A stretch of DNA of 49,047 nt from Plakobranchus ocellatus. Lineage: Eukaryota; Mollusca; Gastropoda; Plakobranchidae. Position 1 is the first letter of the stretch. The number at the start of each line of letters is the position of its first letter. The translations under genes were made by a program, and so were the position numbers. Below the pieces are notes generated by a model, which did not search any database, had not been told where the DNA came from, and saw only the letters and a program-made list of their open reading frames with translations. The stretch is from the NCBI GenBank assembly GCA_019648995.1, contig BLXT01006781.1, forward strand, positions 142,756 through 191,802. The letters are read 5' to 3'. Positions 26,401 to 33,000 of this stretch are shown in pieces.

Positions 26401-29400
26401 AGATTAAAAATGAAAAAAAAAAAAGAAAGTGTAAGCTGCTTAAAAAAAATATTTGATTTCGTGGTGGCATTTTGGCAGATGATCATTTTTATCAAAACTA
26501 TTAAAAAAAAATTGATCTCAGGAAACTCTCCTTAAGAAATTGGCTTTTTTGCTAGCTTTAGGTTTGCTGTCTAAGATAACGCTTTTAAGAAATCAATATT
26601 AAATTAAGATGCAATGTTTGTGCTGAGATGAGCCTTGATGAATTGAGTAGTGCAAGTAGGAGTTTAGAGAAAAAAGGTATTAAAATAACTTTTTACCTCT
26701 CTGAGATGTTTTGCAGAAAAAAAAATGTTAATTGATATAATTCTGTAGAGATTTGGCTTAGTTATTTTATGTTTCTATACCTAAAATGTTAATTGATATA
26801 ACTCTGCAGAGATTTGGCTTAGTTATTTTATTTCTCTATACCTAAAATGTTAATTGATTTAATTCTGCAGAGATTTGGCTTAGTTGGTTTTATATTACCC
26901 ATACCTTGAGCAACCTTAACCCTCTGTGGGTTTTTTTTTTTTTTTTTGTTTGTCTCCTATGGTGTGGATGATACCAGATTTGGGATCCCTTTACTGGCAT
27001 GGCTATCAACCAACTTGAATCTGCTAAATATTCTCCTGTGGTAGCTGTTACTGCATTGTCTGCTCCCTCAAGACTGGTTGCCATGGCAACTACTGATGCT
27101 ACTCTAAGGTAAACAACATCATGATGTTTATCTGCCTTTTTTGCTATGATTTTTGTAACAGTGAGTCATTTTGTTTTTTCTTGCAGTTTTTTTTTCTCTG
27201 CTATGATTTCCTATCCTCTTTTCCCATTGAAACTTTAGGTACAGGTTTATCATGACTTTAATGTTTGAGCAAAGGTAGTAGATATCATACAATTTAACAT
27301 TGATGTTTTTGTAGTTGTGAGCTTATGCTGCAAGAGTTGAAATATTTTAGAATACAGGTGTCATTGTGAAAACTTGGTCCTGGTTTAGCATAGCAAGGTA
27401 TTCTTTGGAATATGTATGAAAAAATAATGTCCACTCAGATAAATTATGTTTTCCTTTTTTTTTCCTTTTGAATTTAATTATTTTATGGCTAATGATTTAA
27501 AGCGTTTGAAGATGAAATAAAATTCTGCTTCCTAATTGTATTAATGTGATAGTTTTTTGGAACGCCTTTTTTGACAGAATCTTCTCATATTTCCTGATGA
27601 TGTTTTGTATTTACTTTTTTGTTAAATCAGATTTTTGGACATGAGAACTGCTAAGTATGTTCATGAATTTCGGTGCTCACTCAACAATACAGGTACTTAT
27701 AGATTGTAGAAATTTGTTTAGGTATTAGGATGGCTTTTTTTTTTTTTCAAGCATTTATCATTGAAAGGCACCCTAACATTTGGGTTTTCAGAGAGATAGT
27801 AAATTACAAACATAATTATGGTTTTCATTCACAAAAACTCAACAAGATATGTTATGCAGTGGATCTTTTTTGTTGTTGTTGTTGTCATTGAAATACAATC
27901 TGTCTCTAGGATAGTCTTATCATGAAAACTGAGTTTTGAGATGCCTTCTGTCCTCAAAATATGCAATCTCCATATAGGCTGAAGACTCATCCTAGATATT
28001 ACAACTTTCCTGGCTCTCGTGTTGTATTAGACTAAGGAAAGGTGGGGCATATGAAGGATGGTAAGAAAAAGAGAGCAGGGCTTGGAGGAGAAATAATTGC
28101 AGGCACATGCTTCCATAGGACCATAGGGCCTAAATCAAGAAAGCCTTTGCAGATTTGGGACAAGTTTTGGCATACTCGCACTATCAGTCCTCAATTCTTC
28201 TTTACAAGAACATTAATTTAACAAGTTGGTTGTATGGATTAGTCTTAAGTCAATTCAGACTGCCTTCTAACCAGACCAAACAGGGAGAGGCATTATGATT
28301 GGTTACTTTCATTAGCATGTGACACTCTAGAACGTGTAGGTACTTGTCAAAATTCTAACAATAAGCAATACAAATTTTTTTTAATCTTCATCTTGGCATG
28401 GAGTCTTCTTGTACATTGTAGCTTTATGAATTATATACTCAATTATTTTCTTTGATATTCTTTATAGTTCTAAAAATTGGAATTTTTTTTTATATAATTA
28501 AGGCAGCTTTGTAATTAGCTTGTAATTACAGCAATCTTGTGAGCTGATTCTGATTATTGTGGCTGACTGGGATATAATATTCTGAGCTGTTCATGAGTGT
28601 AGTGTTGAAGTGCTGTATAATCACATTAGAATTTGCTTATTTGGATCAACACTTAAAATTGAAGTGCTTTTTATTGTTTTGTTCATTATTGTCAAGTGTT
28701 GCCTTTTTTCTCAAGTCAATGATCTTTTGTTCTCTTTTTGCAAAAATTGGAGTAATTCAAGTCCCTCTGTTTAATCAAAAGAACGCAAATGTCACCTATG
28801 CAATTGTTAGTTAATGAGCTGATCTTGAGTAGCAGACTAGCACAGATCACCTGTGGAAAATGCAAGGATCATTGAAAACATAGATTTTAATAAAAATATT
28901 TTGTATTAAGTAAGATAATGGGTAATGTTTTTAATCTTTAAATAATCTGTTGATAACTCAGTTTTGCTATCAATTTTCTGTATGGAATCAGGGCTAATAC
29001 GGTGTGTGGCTGTGAGCCCTGACAACAGATGGATCGCAGCAGGTTTTTCTACAGGCCTCATCTTTGTGCTTGATGTCAATAGTGGAGTGCTACTGCATCA
29101 CTGGAAGGCACATGATGGAGAAATACTTCAGGTAATTTTAAAGGGAAAGTTTGCATGCTGTGGAAGACAAACAAACTTATTCCCTCATATATGCATACAA
29201 ATATTACATTTTGAAAGCATCAAAATGTTTGAGCTTAAACTTTGCTGTGTGATAATGTTTCCCACAAAGTCTCTTTCATTCCTAAACTTTTTTAGCAATT
29301 TGCTGCTTTCCTAATGGTGTCTTCCTTTCTTAGTTATTCTTTGAAGTGTCTTTTCTCATTTTTCTCTCACATTTTTTATTCCATTTTGCTACCTGTAATT

Positions 29401-32188
29401 TGTAATTGGTCCCATATTTTTTAAGTGCTTCCATTTTCCCGCTTTAGATGAGGGCATATGGTGAAACTCGCCTGCTTTCTTCAGCATTTGATCAGACAGT
29501 AAGATTGTGGATTGTGGAGACTGGTATGGAATGTAGCCCAAGCAAGCCACAAATGGAACCAGCTCATTGCCTTGCTGTATACCGTGACCAGTTGCTCACA
29601 GCTACCACTGCAAACAGAGTATCTGTCTATGCCTCCGCCACTGACAACGTAATTTGTCAATTTGCTGCTTTATTTCTCAATGCCTATGTGCCATTTGAAC
29701 TTTTTTGAAAGCAAAAACTACTTGATGCTCATAACAAGATAATATTGAGACAAATTTAAGGTTTTTTTAAATGGTGTACAGAAAATATGAACAGGGAGCT
29801 AGGCTGCACATGATAGAGGTAGATGTATTTGAACTGAGCATTGCAGTATTTTTTTTATGGTTATGTGTCTAATACGATTGCCTTTCAATAGAATCTAATT
29901 GTCACTGTCAAGATTGCTTGTCTGGAATTAAGTATTATAGTGGACAATCATTAGAAACTGGTGATATGTTTTATCGGCACAAAACAGCATATTTTGATAA
30001 AGCTTCACCTCAAAACAAAAATGTTTTTAGTTATTCAAAAACATTAAAAAGTTATAAACCTTGAATGCTAATTCAATCTAGAGGTTTTATTTTTAGCCAT
30101 TTCTGCACATTTAAGAGGGAAGTTTGGGAAGGAACCAGAAAATGATCATAACTTTTGACCTAGTCAATACTTTAACCAGCAGTAAACAGCATATTGTAGG
30201 AAAATTCATTGTACACTTGGTGCGCAAATTTCAGCACCATCAGTGAACACACTGCTAAACAGCATTGCAGTGTGGCCAAAGCTGGAAGTAAGAGCTGTTG
30301 TCCGTTTTCTGTTTGCAAAGGGAACAAAATGTTTCGTAATATACAGAGAAATAGTGGAAAGCTACGGGGAACATGCAATGTCGATGACCCATGTCTATCA
30401 GTGGTGTTCTTGGTTCAAAGGCAGCCGAACAAGTTTGCAAGATGAACCAAGGTCTGGACGCCCAAACACAGCAAACAATTACTGGAACACAGCTTGAGTT
30501 GATGAGCTCATCAAAGTCGACAGGAGTGAAGGAAATTTCTCTGAAACTTGACATTTCCAAAATGAATATTTATGAAATTGTCCATGATAAACTTGGTTAT
30601 CGCAAAGTTTCTGTCAGATGGGTCCCCAAAATGTTGTCAAATGAGCATAAGAGCCAGAGTGTTGAAATCTCCCAAATCCTGCTGCACCGGTGTCAACAAG
30701 AAGGTGATGAAACTTGATGTGGCGCCTGGCGGGAACCATCGTGCCAGGAACAAGCTTCTTGAACACCTCATCACTGGAGATGAACCTTGGTTACACCTGA
30801 GCACTCAAGAGACAAAACGTGACTCAATGACATGGAAGCACTCATCCTCTCCTGTCACAAAAAAGTTCAAAGTCAGCAATCGGCAACAAAAGTGATGGCC
30901 CCCGTGTTTTGGGACTCACGTGGAATGATCCTTTTAGATATTCTGCCAAAAGGCGAGAGTGTCAATGTTGATCAATATTGTGAAACACTTGACCGGCTGA
31001 GACATGCTGTTTGATACAAAAGACCTGGACTCTTGCGTAGCGGACTTGTCCTTCAACATGACAATGCAACCCCCCACATGGCAAAACGCATAAAGGAATG
31101 GCTTGAACGTTACAGGTGGGACATTATTCTCCATCCAGCCCACAGTCCAGACCTTGCACCCTCAGACTTTCATCTATTTGGGCCCCTGGGAGGCAAAAAG
31201 TTTGAGGATGAAAATGATCTCATTAATGAAGTTCGTGATTGGTTTTCAAAGCTTGACGCAAACTTTTTCACACAGGGTATATACTCGCTTCTCCCACGGT
31301 GGCAAAAATGCATAGCTCTACATGGGGACAACATGGAAAAGTAGCCAATACATTTATGTTTCCCATGTGTAAGTTTCATGCTTGTCAATTAAATACTTTT
31401 TTCCGGTTACTTTCCGAACTTCCCTCGTATGAGCAACTTTTTAAAAGTGGTCCATTTGGTAAAAAAAAAAGTTTTGTTTTAAGACAAATATGAATAAGTT
31501 TGAAGTCATATTTTGAACTTTTTGAATCATTGAAAAGCCTGAAACATATTTTTGTTTAAGATTTAAAAAAAAAACAAAATTTGAAAAAAGGAAAAAAAAA
31601 ATTGAAATATATTTTTATTAAAAGTTTTGTATGCCATGTCCCATTCATTAAGAATGAACTCATGACATTGTGGTTTTGAAAGAATTAAGATTGGTTAAAA
31701 TATACAGTGGAATGAAGATGGTTAAGATTGGTTAAAATATACAGTGGAATGAAGATGGTTTAGCCAAAACAAAATCATTTTGTCATAGCTGCTTTTAAAA
31801 ACAATAAATGTAATATTTGGCAAGCAACACCTTAACTGATACTAAATTACATGGTTAAACTGAAACTGCTTTAGATGATATTAATTGTCAGCACTTTACA
31901 GTGCAATTGGTTGTTTAATTCATTAATATTTTGGTGTTGTAATATCATTGATTAGTTTTTTAATGAAAAGTCTGATGTATAAATATTGCTGAACAAATAT
32001 AATCATGGTTCCCTCATTCTAATTCCTTTTAAATGTTATTGATCTTTTTTGAACACCAGACTGCCTTTGCTTGCTCCAAATTGAGATCAGCATCTTTCAA
32101 AGGCGTCCTCACCTGCATGTCTGTCCTGCCATTGAACAAAGCTCTACTTCTAGGAGCAGACAATGGTACCATTCGTCTCATGTCATGA
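2027..32188 (+). CDS. WDR81: WDR81-like BEACH and WD40 protein, complete 28-exon gene
   Basis: Joined coding exons: 2027-2137, 4308-4486, 5211-5370, 6552-7184, 8914-9609, 9864-10064, 10309-10364, 10664-10814, 11955-12136, 12622-12904, 13367-13617, 14673-15931, 16557-16696, 17303-17422, 17756-18065, 20244-20411, 20816-20936, 21307-21437, 22790-22997, 24579-24649, 25046-25105, 25478-25598, 26277-26379, 26978-27108, 27631-27692, 28992-29131, 29448-29648, 32060-32188. All introns are GT-AG, phases agree at every junction, and the total is 6,378 nt (2,125 aa; human WDR81 is about 1,940 aa). Order: divergent N-terminus, kinase-like segment (about 215-330), BEACH (about 365-640), helical middle, acidic insertion (about 1010-1345), more helical repeats, and seven WD blades (about 1830-2125). 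Known role of the family: with WDR91 it limits PtdIns3P on endosomes and drives early-to-late endosome conversion; it also acts in aggrephagy. Start chosen at 2027 because TGA lies in frame just upstream (1976) and the peptide aligns with the vertebrate N-terminus. Confidence 0.95.
2138..4307 (+). other. WDR81 intron 1
   Basis: 2.2 kb, GT-AG, AT-rich. Holds two CTAGATC words near 2240 and many A/T runs. No repeat family or ORF that I can name. Confidence 0.7.
4308..4486 (+). CDS. WDR81: WDR81 exon 2 (aa 38-97)
   Basis: The exon starts after a T-rich acceptor (TTTTTTTAG) and reads [17 protein letters not shown], matching vertebrate VPARWLASLRDRRLPL. The frame is set by this homology and by exon 1 phase. 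The ATG at 4315 lies in a different frame and is not used. Donor GTAAGT at 4487, leaving two bases. Confidence 0.88.
5211..5370 (+). CDS. WDR81: WDR81 exon 3 (aa 97-150)
   Basis: Reads [20 protein letters not shown], then [13 protein letters not shown], aligning with vertebrate [23 protein letters not shown]. Acceptor TTCAG, donor GTAAGT, ends in phase 0. Confidence 0.88.
5371..6551 (+). other. WDR81 intron 3
   Basis: 1.2 kb of AT-rich intron with a TATATG-type microsatellite stretch around 5911-5995. Nothing else recognisable. Confidence 0.7.
6552..7184 (+). CDS. WDR81: WDR81 exon 4 (aa 151-361), kinase-like N-terminal segment
   Basis: A long exon. Its second half, [19 protein letters not shown] then [20 protein letters not shown], aligns closely with vertebrate EMLYVVHPYVQFSLHDVV and QAKVLFILFRVLRAMDACH. 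The stretch [18 protein letters not shown] has the spacing of a protein-kinase catalytic loop (HxDxxxxN), but the HRD is MGD and the Asn is Asp, so catalysis is unlikely. The part around aa 175-210 is Asn/Ser-rich and poorly conserved. Donor GTATGA, phase 0. Confidence 0.92.
7185..8913 (+). other. WDR81 intron 4 with (TA)n
   Basis: 1.7 kb intron. Contains a (TA)n microsatellite at about 8427-8475, interrupted by AAAT. The rest is featureless AT-rich DNA. Confidence 0.7.
8427..8475. repeat. (TA)n microsatellite
   Basis: A run of TA dinucleotides interrupted once by AAAT, inside intron 4. Self-complementary and likely length-variable. Confidence 0.9.
8914..9609 (+). CDS. WDR81: WDR81 exon 5 (aa 362-593), BEACH domain
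   Basis: Most of the BEACH domain. Landmarks in order: [107 protein letters not shown] and [10 protein letters not shown]. These are near-identical to vertebrate WDR81, which fixes the family assignment. A Gly-rich AAGGGGH loop sits where vertebrates also have a Gly-rich loop. Donor GTAAAT, phase 0. Confidence 0.97.
9864..10064 (+). CDS. WDR81: WDR81 exon 6 (aa 594-660), end of BEACH domain
   Basis: Reads [20 protein letters not shown] then [16 protein letters not shown], matching vertebrate KEAVKEKNVCLHLVD and YGVVQLFDQPHPQR. The remainder ([17 protein letters not shown]) is lineage-variable linker. Acceptor TTTAAAG, donor GTGAGA. Confidence 0.95.
10309..10364 (+). CDS. WDR81: WDR81 exon 7 (aa 661-679), short linker exon
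   Basis: 56 bp, reads [18 protein letters not shown] plus the first two bases of a Ser codon. It has weak homology by itself and is placed by clean splice sites (CTACAG, GTGAGT) and by exact phase fit between exons 6 and 8. Confidence 0.8.
10664..10814 (+). CDS. WDR81: WDR81 exon 8 (aa 679-729)
   Basis: Contains [20 protein letters not shown], aligning with vertebrate [20 protein letters not shown]. Acceptor TTTCATAG, donor GTAATT, phase 0 at the end. Confidence 0.9.
11495..11640 (+). mobile_element. Possible tRNA-derived SINE fragment
   Basis: GGATTCAAATCC at 11531-11542 resembles a polymerase III B box (GGTTCRANNCC). It is followed by CCTTGGGGAAAGAACTTTAC, a tail style common in animal SINEs. 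The A box is not clear, and the element is in intron 8. Family unknown. Confidence 0.4.
11955..12136 (+). CDS. WDR81: WDR81 exon 9 (aa 730-790)
   Basis: Reads [20 protein letters not shown] and [11 protein letters not shown], matching vertebrate MQALGVLLAEMVFATRVR and LWVRFQAVRGLC. The donor is GTCAGT at 12137; the nearby GTGGGT at 12141 would break the phase to exon 10. The acceptor follows a very long T run (11898-11939). Confidence 0.88.
12622..12904 (+). CDS. WDR81: WDR81 exon 10 (aa 790-884)
   Basis: Contains [20 protein letters not shown], matching vertebrate [20 protein letters not shown]. The end, [20 protein letters not shown] and onward, is highly charged and likely a short coiled coil. 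Donor GTGAAT, phase 0. Confidence 0.92.
13367..13617 (+). CDS. WDR81: WDR81 exon 11 (aa 885-968), helical repeats
   Basis: Reads [20 protein letters not shown] then [16 protein letters not shown], matching vertebrate LEILLPFVLSLMSEEHTAV and YTAWYLFEPVAKALGP. This is the helical region between the BEACH and WD40 domains. Acceptor CACAG, donor GTAAGA, ends in phase 2. Confidence 0.94.
13800..13950 (+). repeat. Dispersed repeat, copy 1 (intron 11)
   Basis: Shares an ordered series of words with 24371-24530 on the same strand: TTAAACTAAA, then GACCAAATATTACAA, then AAGCAAGGC or AACAAGGCCAA, then CCAA(A/G)TCTAGAT and AGACTCA(T/A)TTCA. An old interspersed repeat of unknown class. Confidence 0.5.
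14325..14505 (+). mobile_element. Possible SINE-like repeat in intron 11
   Basis: GCAGTGATAGGGCAATTGCC followed by a weak B-box-like CTTTTCAATTCTCAG, a body with CAGATCTCCGTGGACTCATG, and an A-rich end near 14503. The layout resembles a tRNA-derived SINE, but the boxes are degenerate. Confidence 0.35.
14673..15931 (+). CDS. WDR81: WDR81 exon 12 (aa 968-1388), long acidic disordered insertion
   Basis: The largest exon (1,259 bp). It opens with conserved [19 protein letters not shown] (vertebrate CFVAQLMVRLGLQAFLTHL) and closes with conserved [20 protein letters not shown] (vertebrate [20 protein letters not shown]). Between about aa 1010 and 1345 it is low-complexity, rich in Asp, Glu, Ser and Asn, including [11 protein letters not shown] and [12 protein letters not shown]. 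Vertebrate WDR81 has an acidic Ser-rich stretch in the same place, so the position is conserved but the sequence is not. Probably unfolded. Confidence 0.94.
16557..16696 (+). CDS. WDR81: WDR81 exon 13 (aa 1388-1434)
   Basis: Contains [20 protein letters not shown] then MPTIIDM, matching vertebrate [20 protein letters not shown] and LPYISYL. Acceptor CCTCAG, donor GTAAGC, phase 0. Confidence 0.92.
17303..17422 (+). CDS. WDR81: WDR81 exon 14 (aa 1435-1474)
   Basis: Contains [20 protein letters not shown] then TSLMNMI, matching vertebrate [20 protein letters not shown] and TTLMDIL. Acceptor CTCCTCAG, donor GTGAGA, phase 0. Confidence 0.93.
17519..17529. other. Assembly gap (11 N) beside poly-C
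   Basis: Eleven N bases in intron 14, followed directly by 16 C (17530-17545) and then A-rich sequence. The homopolymer probably stopped sequencing or assembly, and the true length is unknown. It does not touch an exon. Confidence 0.95.
17756..18065 (+). CDS. WDR81: WDR81 exon 15 (aa 1475-1578)
   Basis: Contains [20 protein letters not shown] and [16 protein letters not shown], matching vertebrate ILCVKTISLIALICLRIG and LSEPVATFFQVFSQLHEL. The tail ([18 protein letters not shown]) is a Ser/Pro-rich linker. Donor GTACGT, phase 1. Confidence 0.93.
18066..20243 (+). other. WDR81 intron 15
   Basis: 2.2 kb intron, second longest. Contains the TTTA run near 18652-18680, the polypyrimidine tract at 19094-19166 and a short dispersed repeat at 19873-19907. 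No coding signal that fits the gene. Confidence 0.7.
19094..19166. repeat. Polypyrimidine tract (TTC)n(TCC)n(CCCCCT)n(TTC)n
   Basis: About 73 bp with almost only C and T on the + strand. CTT units flank CTC and CCCCCT units, giving an approximately mirror-symmetric layout. Such tracts can adopt intramolecular triplex in vitro. Here it is an intronic low-complexity run. Confidence 0.9.
20244..20411 (+). CDS. WDR81: WDR81 exon 16 (aa 1578-1634), linker
   Basis: Reads [20 protein letters not shown] and onward. It has little clear vertebrate counterpart and is placed by acceptor TCTCAG, donor GTAAAA and the phase 1 to phase 1 fit, which means skipping it would also keep frame. It may therefore be alternatively spliced. 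Confidence 0.78.
20816..20936 (+). CDS. WDR81: WDR81 exon 17 (aa 1634-1674)
   Basis: Contains [20 protein letters not shown], matching vertebrate [20 protein letters not shown]. The acceptor (TTCAATAG) has a weak pyrimidine tract. The donor is GTGGGC, a weak site, but it gives the right phase to exon 18. Confidence 0.88.
21307..21437 (+). CDS. WDR81: WDR81 exon 18 (aa 1674-1718)
   Basis: Reads [20 protein letters not shown], matching vertebrate [20 protein letters not shown]. The rest is a charged linker. Acceptor TTTTTCAG, donor GTATGT. Confidence 0.9.
21438..22789 (+). other. WDR81 intron 18
   Basis: 1.35 kb intron. Has a short (TG)n at 21494-21506, T runs (21721-21740) and otherwise unremarkable AT-rich sequence. 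Confidence 0.65.
22790..22997 (+). CDS. WDR81: WDR81 exon 19 (aa 1718-1787)
   Basis: Contains [20 protein letters not shown], matching vertebrate TFGSVLVGNRIQI. The remainder is Gly/Arg/Asp-rich linker before the propeller. Donor GTAAGT, phase 2. Confidence 0.88.
24145..24362 (-). mobile_element. LINE reverse-transcriptase C-terminal fragment
   Basis: On the minus strand an open frame reads [20 protein letters not shown], then [15 protein letters not shown] and [17 protein letters not shown], ending at a stop (24145). This is the typical C-terminal tail of non-LTR retrotransposon reverse transcriptases found as many copies in invertebrate genomes (GKRSRGRQ...WRDMIAN pattern). A TGA interrupts the frame just upstream, at codon CxHKGLEH. 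A 5'-truncated dead copy inserted antisense in intron 19. Confidence 0.75.
24371..24530 (+). repeat. Dispersed repeat, copy 2 (intron 19)
   Basis: Counterpart of the copy at 13800-13950: TTAAACTAAAACAGG, GACCAAATATTACAACC, AACAAGGCCAAATC, CCAAGTCTAGAT. It lies next to the LINE tail, so it may be part of the same insertion. Confidence 0.5.
24579..24649 (+). CDS. WDR81: WDR81 exon 20 (aa 1787-1811)
   Basis: Contains [14 protein letters not shown], matching vertebrate LSGNWLAYWQYEIG, a WDR81 signature just before the WD40 domain. Acceptor TTCTTTAG, donor GTAAGT. Confidence 0.92.
25046..25105 (+). CDS. WDR81: WDR81 exon 21 (aa 1811-1831)
   Basis: Reads [19 protein letters not shown], matching vertebrate DAHFHFHQIRLQSFP. 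First strand of the propeller. Acceptor AACAG, donor GTAGGT; 60 bp, symmetric phase. Confidence 0.9.
25478..25598 (+). CDS. WDR81: WDR81 exon 22 (aa 1831-1871), WD blade 1
   Basis: Contains [20 protein letters not shown] then [11 protein letters not shown], matching vertebrate [20 protein letters not shown] and GSKDRTVRLWP. Canonical GH...WD-type blade. Donor GTAAGT. Confidence 0.95.
26277..26379 (+). CDS. WDR81: WDR81 exon 23 (aa 1871-1905), WD blade 2
   Basis: Reads [20 protein letters not shown] then VASCDSTVH, matching vertebrate YTQHRKSVFFVGQLEAP and VVSCDGAVH. The intron splits the blade before IWD. Donor GTAAGT at 26380. Confidence 0.94.
26722..26909 (+). repeat. Tandem repeat, three copies of 61 bp
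   Basis: Units start at 26722, 26783 and 26844, each opening AAAATGTTAATTGAT and containing GAGATTTGGCTTAGTT. Copies differ at few positions; the third diverges at its end. The array ends about 70 bp before the acceptor of exon 24. Confidence 0.92.
26978..27108 (+). CDS. WDR81: WDR81 exon 24 (aa 1906-1949), WD blades 2-3
   Basis: Reads [20 protein letters not shown] and [11 protein letters not shown], matching vertebrate [20 protein letters not shown] and TMASSDSTLR. Acceptor ATACCAG, preceded closely by a T run and a three-copy 61-bp repeat. Donor GTAAAC. Confidence 0.94.
27631..27692 (+). CDS. WDR81: WDR81 exon 25 (aa 1949-1970)
   Basis: Reads [20 protein letters not shown], matching vertebrate FVDCRKPGLQHEFRLG. 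Acceptor AATCAG, donor GTACTT (weak), phase 1. Confidence 0.9.
27693..28991 (+). other. WDR81 intron 25
   Basis: 1.3 kb intron. No repeat I can name, apart from (TTG)n near 27871-27883 and T runs. An open stretch at 28593-28814 looks like chance. Confidence 0.65.
28992..29131 (+). CDS. WDR81: WDR81 exon 26 (aa 1970-2016), WD blade 4
   Basis: Reads [20 protein letters not shown] then [15 protein letters not shown], matching vertebrate [20 protein letters not shown] and LRGWPAHEGDILQ. The acceptor (GAATCAG) has a poor pyrimidine tract, but homology and phase fix it. Donor GTAATT. Confidence 0.95.
29448..29648 (+). CDS. WDR81: WDR81 exon 27 (aa 2017-2083), WD blades 5-6
   Basis: Contains [19 protein letters not shown], matching vertebrate VLVSSSSDHSLTVWKELEQ, and [17 protein letters not shown], matching EVVTGTVSNKIGVCSLL. 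Acceptor GCTTTAG, donor GTAATT, phase 0. The downstream intron carries the mariner element. Confidence 0.94.
30112..30142 (+). repeat. Mariner left inverted repeat with TA target site
   Basis: Opens TAAGAGGGAAGTTTGGGAAG. Five of 31 positions differ from the right end (positions 3, 14, 17, 21, 26). Confidence 0.88.
30243..31344 (+). pseudogene. Broken mariner transposase
   Basis: The protein is spread over three frames. Part 1 (to 30497) has the helix-turn-helix region: [19 protein letters not shown] and [15 protein letters not shown]. Part 2 (about 30480-30717) has [16 protein letters not shown]. Part 3 (about 30700-30895) has [14 protein letters not shown], first catalytic Asp at 30779. Part 4 (about 30890-31344) has [20 protein letters not shown], an in-frame TGA at 31012, then [11 protein letters not shown] (second Asp) and [13 protein letters not shown] (third Asp) with 34 residues between them, the DD34D hallmark. 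At least three frame changes and one stop make it non-functional, although all three catalytic Asp codons survive. The C-terminus ends at TAG 31342-31344. Confidence 0.92.
31399..31429 (-). repeat. Mariner right inverted repeat with TA target site
   Basis: Read outward to inward on the minus strand it begins TACGAGGGAAGTTCGGAAAG. It lies 55 bp after the transposase stop. Confidence 0.88.
31687..31760 (+). repeat. Direct duplication of 37 bp
   Basis: AAGATTGGTTAAAATATACA and the following 17 bp occur twice in a row (31687 and 31724) with no difference that I can see. Recent duplication in intron 27. Confidence 0.93.
32060..32188 (+). CDS. WDR81: WDR81 exon 28 (aa 2084-2125), last blade and stop
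   Basis: Contains [20 protein letters not shown] then [15 protein letters not shown] and TGA, matching the vertebrate C-terminus LSSENFRGTLTSLALLP and LLLGSDNGVIRLLA. The protein thus ends at the same point as in vertebrates. Acceptor CACCAG. Confidence 0.95.
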   Translation, partial: TAFACSKLRSASFKGVLTCMSVLPLNKALLLGADNGTIRLMS

Positions 32189-32720
32189 TGAATTACTGAG
32201 GATTAAAAAAATAAAAATAATTTTTACAGTGGCAGCAATGTTTCTAAAGTGGAGAACAGTGAAAATGCTCTACTTCTTCACTGTGAAGGAAAATGGATGC
32301 TGGTTTGGAAACGTGGGAATCCCATCTTCAGCATGTGGGTAAAATGCTGTTCTTTCCCTAACTACTTGGAACCATTTGCCCTATTTCTCAGACATAAGCA
32401 TTTATCGAAGTAAATAAAATAATAATATTTTCCTAAACTTAACTTCATAGTGCTCAAACAAATATGCAGCAAAACTTTGGCAGAGAACATGTGCCTACTT
32501 CTTTGATTGAGTGATACTGCTAGGCTTGTTTGGCATCTGGATATTGTTGTTACTGAGCGCCAATACAAGTTTCTGTAAATGTGAATAAAGCACAGGGGAT
32601 GACGATGTCTTCAAAGAGGCAATATGATCTGATGAAGTAAGTGCAAAGAGCAAACATGTTCAAAACATGGTAATACTTCTTATAGCAAATGTAATACTAA
32701 GACAAAATGAAAAATAAATG
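32189..32720 (+). other. WDR81 3' UTR with candidate poly(A) signals
   Basis: AATAAA occurs at 32210, 32413, 32584 and 32713 after the stop. The first is only about 20 bp from the stop and is probably too close; which one is used cannot be told from sequence. Confidence 0.45.
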
Positions 32721-33000
32721 CAAGGTTTAAAGGAAGCTTCAAAGAAGTATACTCTAATCCTGTTTAAAGAAAGAATCGTAAAAACATGTTGGCTTGGGAT
32801 AGATTTATGAAGTTGTTTTGCTCTTTGTCACTTCAAATGCTCACCAGTGATTAAAATATTGAACATAAAGAAAAAAAAATATCTTGATAGTTTTATAGAA
32901 GCTCAAGAACTTACACAATTAGGATGTGACAAATGTAGGCTTTTGATTCATAACTGATCATTAAGGACTTCAAATTCCCTGGATAAATTAACTGTAAAAG

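Larger units (their letters stand above)
30112..31429 (+). mobile_element. Mariner (DD34D) DNA transposon, near full length, inactive
   Basis: About 1.3 kb, the usual mariner size. The ends are inverted repeats: 26 of 31 bases match between 30112 (TAAGAGGGAAGTTTGG) and the complement from 31429 (TACGAGGGAAGTTCGG). TA at each end is the expected target duplication. The transposase between them is in the same orientation as WDR81 and broken by frameshifts and a stop. The element could still be recognised in trans, but the left end carries changes. Confidence 0.92.
29649..32059 (+). other. WDR81 intron 27, host of a mariner element
   Basis: The longest intron (2.4 kb). More than half is the mariner element at 30112-31429. 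Without it the intron would be about 1.1 kb, like its neighbours. Also holds a 37-bp duplication at 31687-31760. Confidence 0.8.

Noticed and set aside
26056-26535. 159-codon + strand ORF across intron 22, exon 23 and intron 23
   Set aside because: Only the exon 23 part (26277-26379) has homology; the rest is readthrough of intron.
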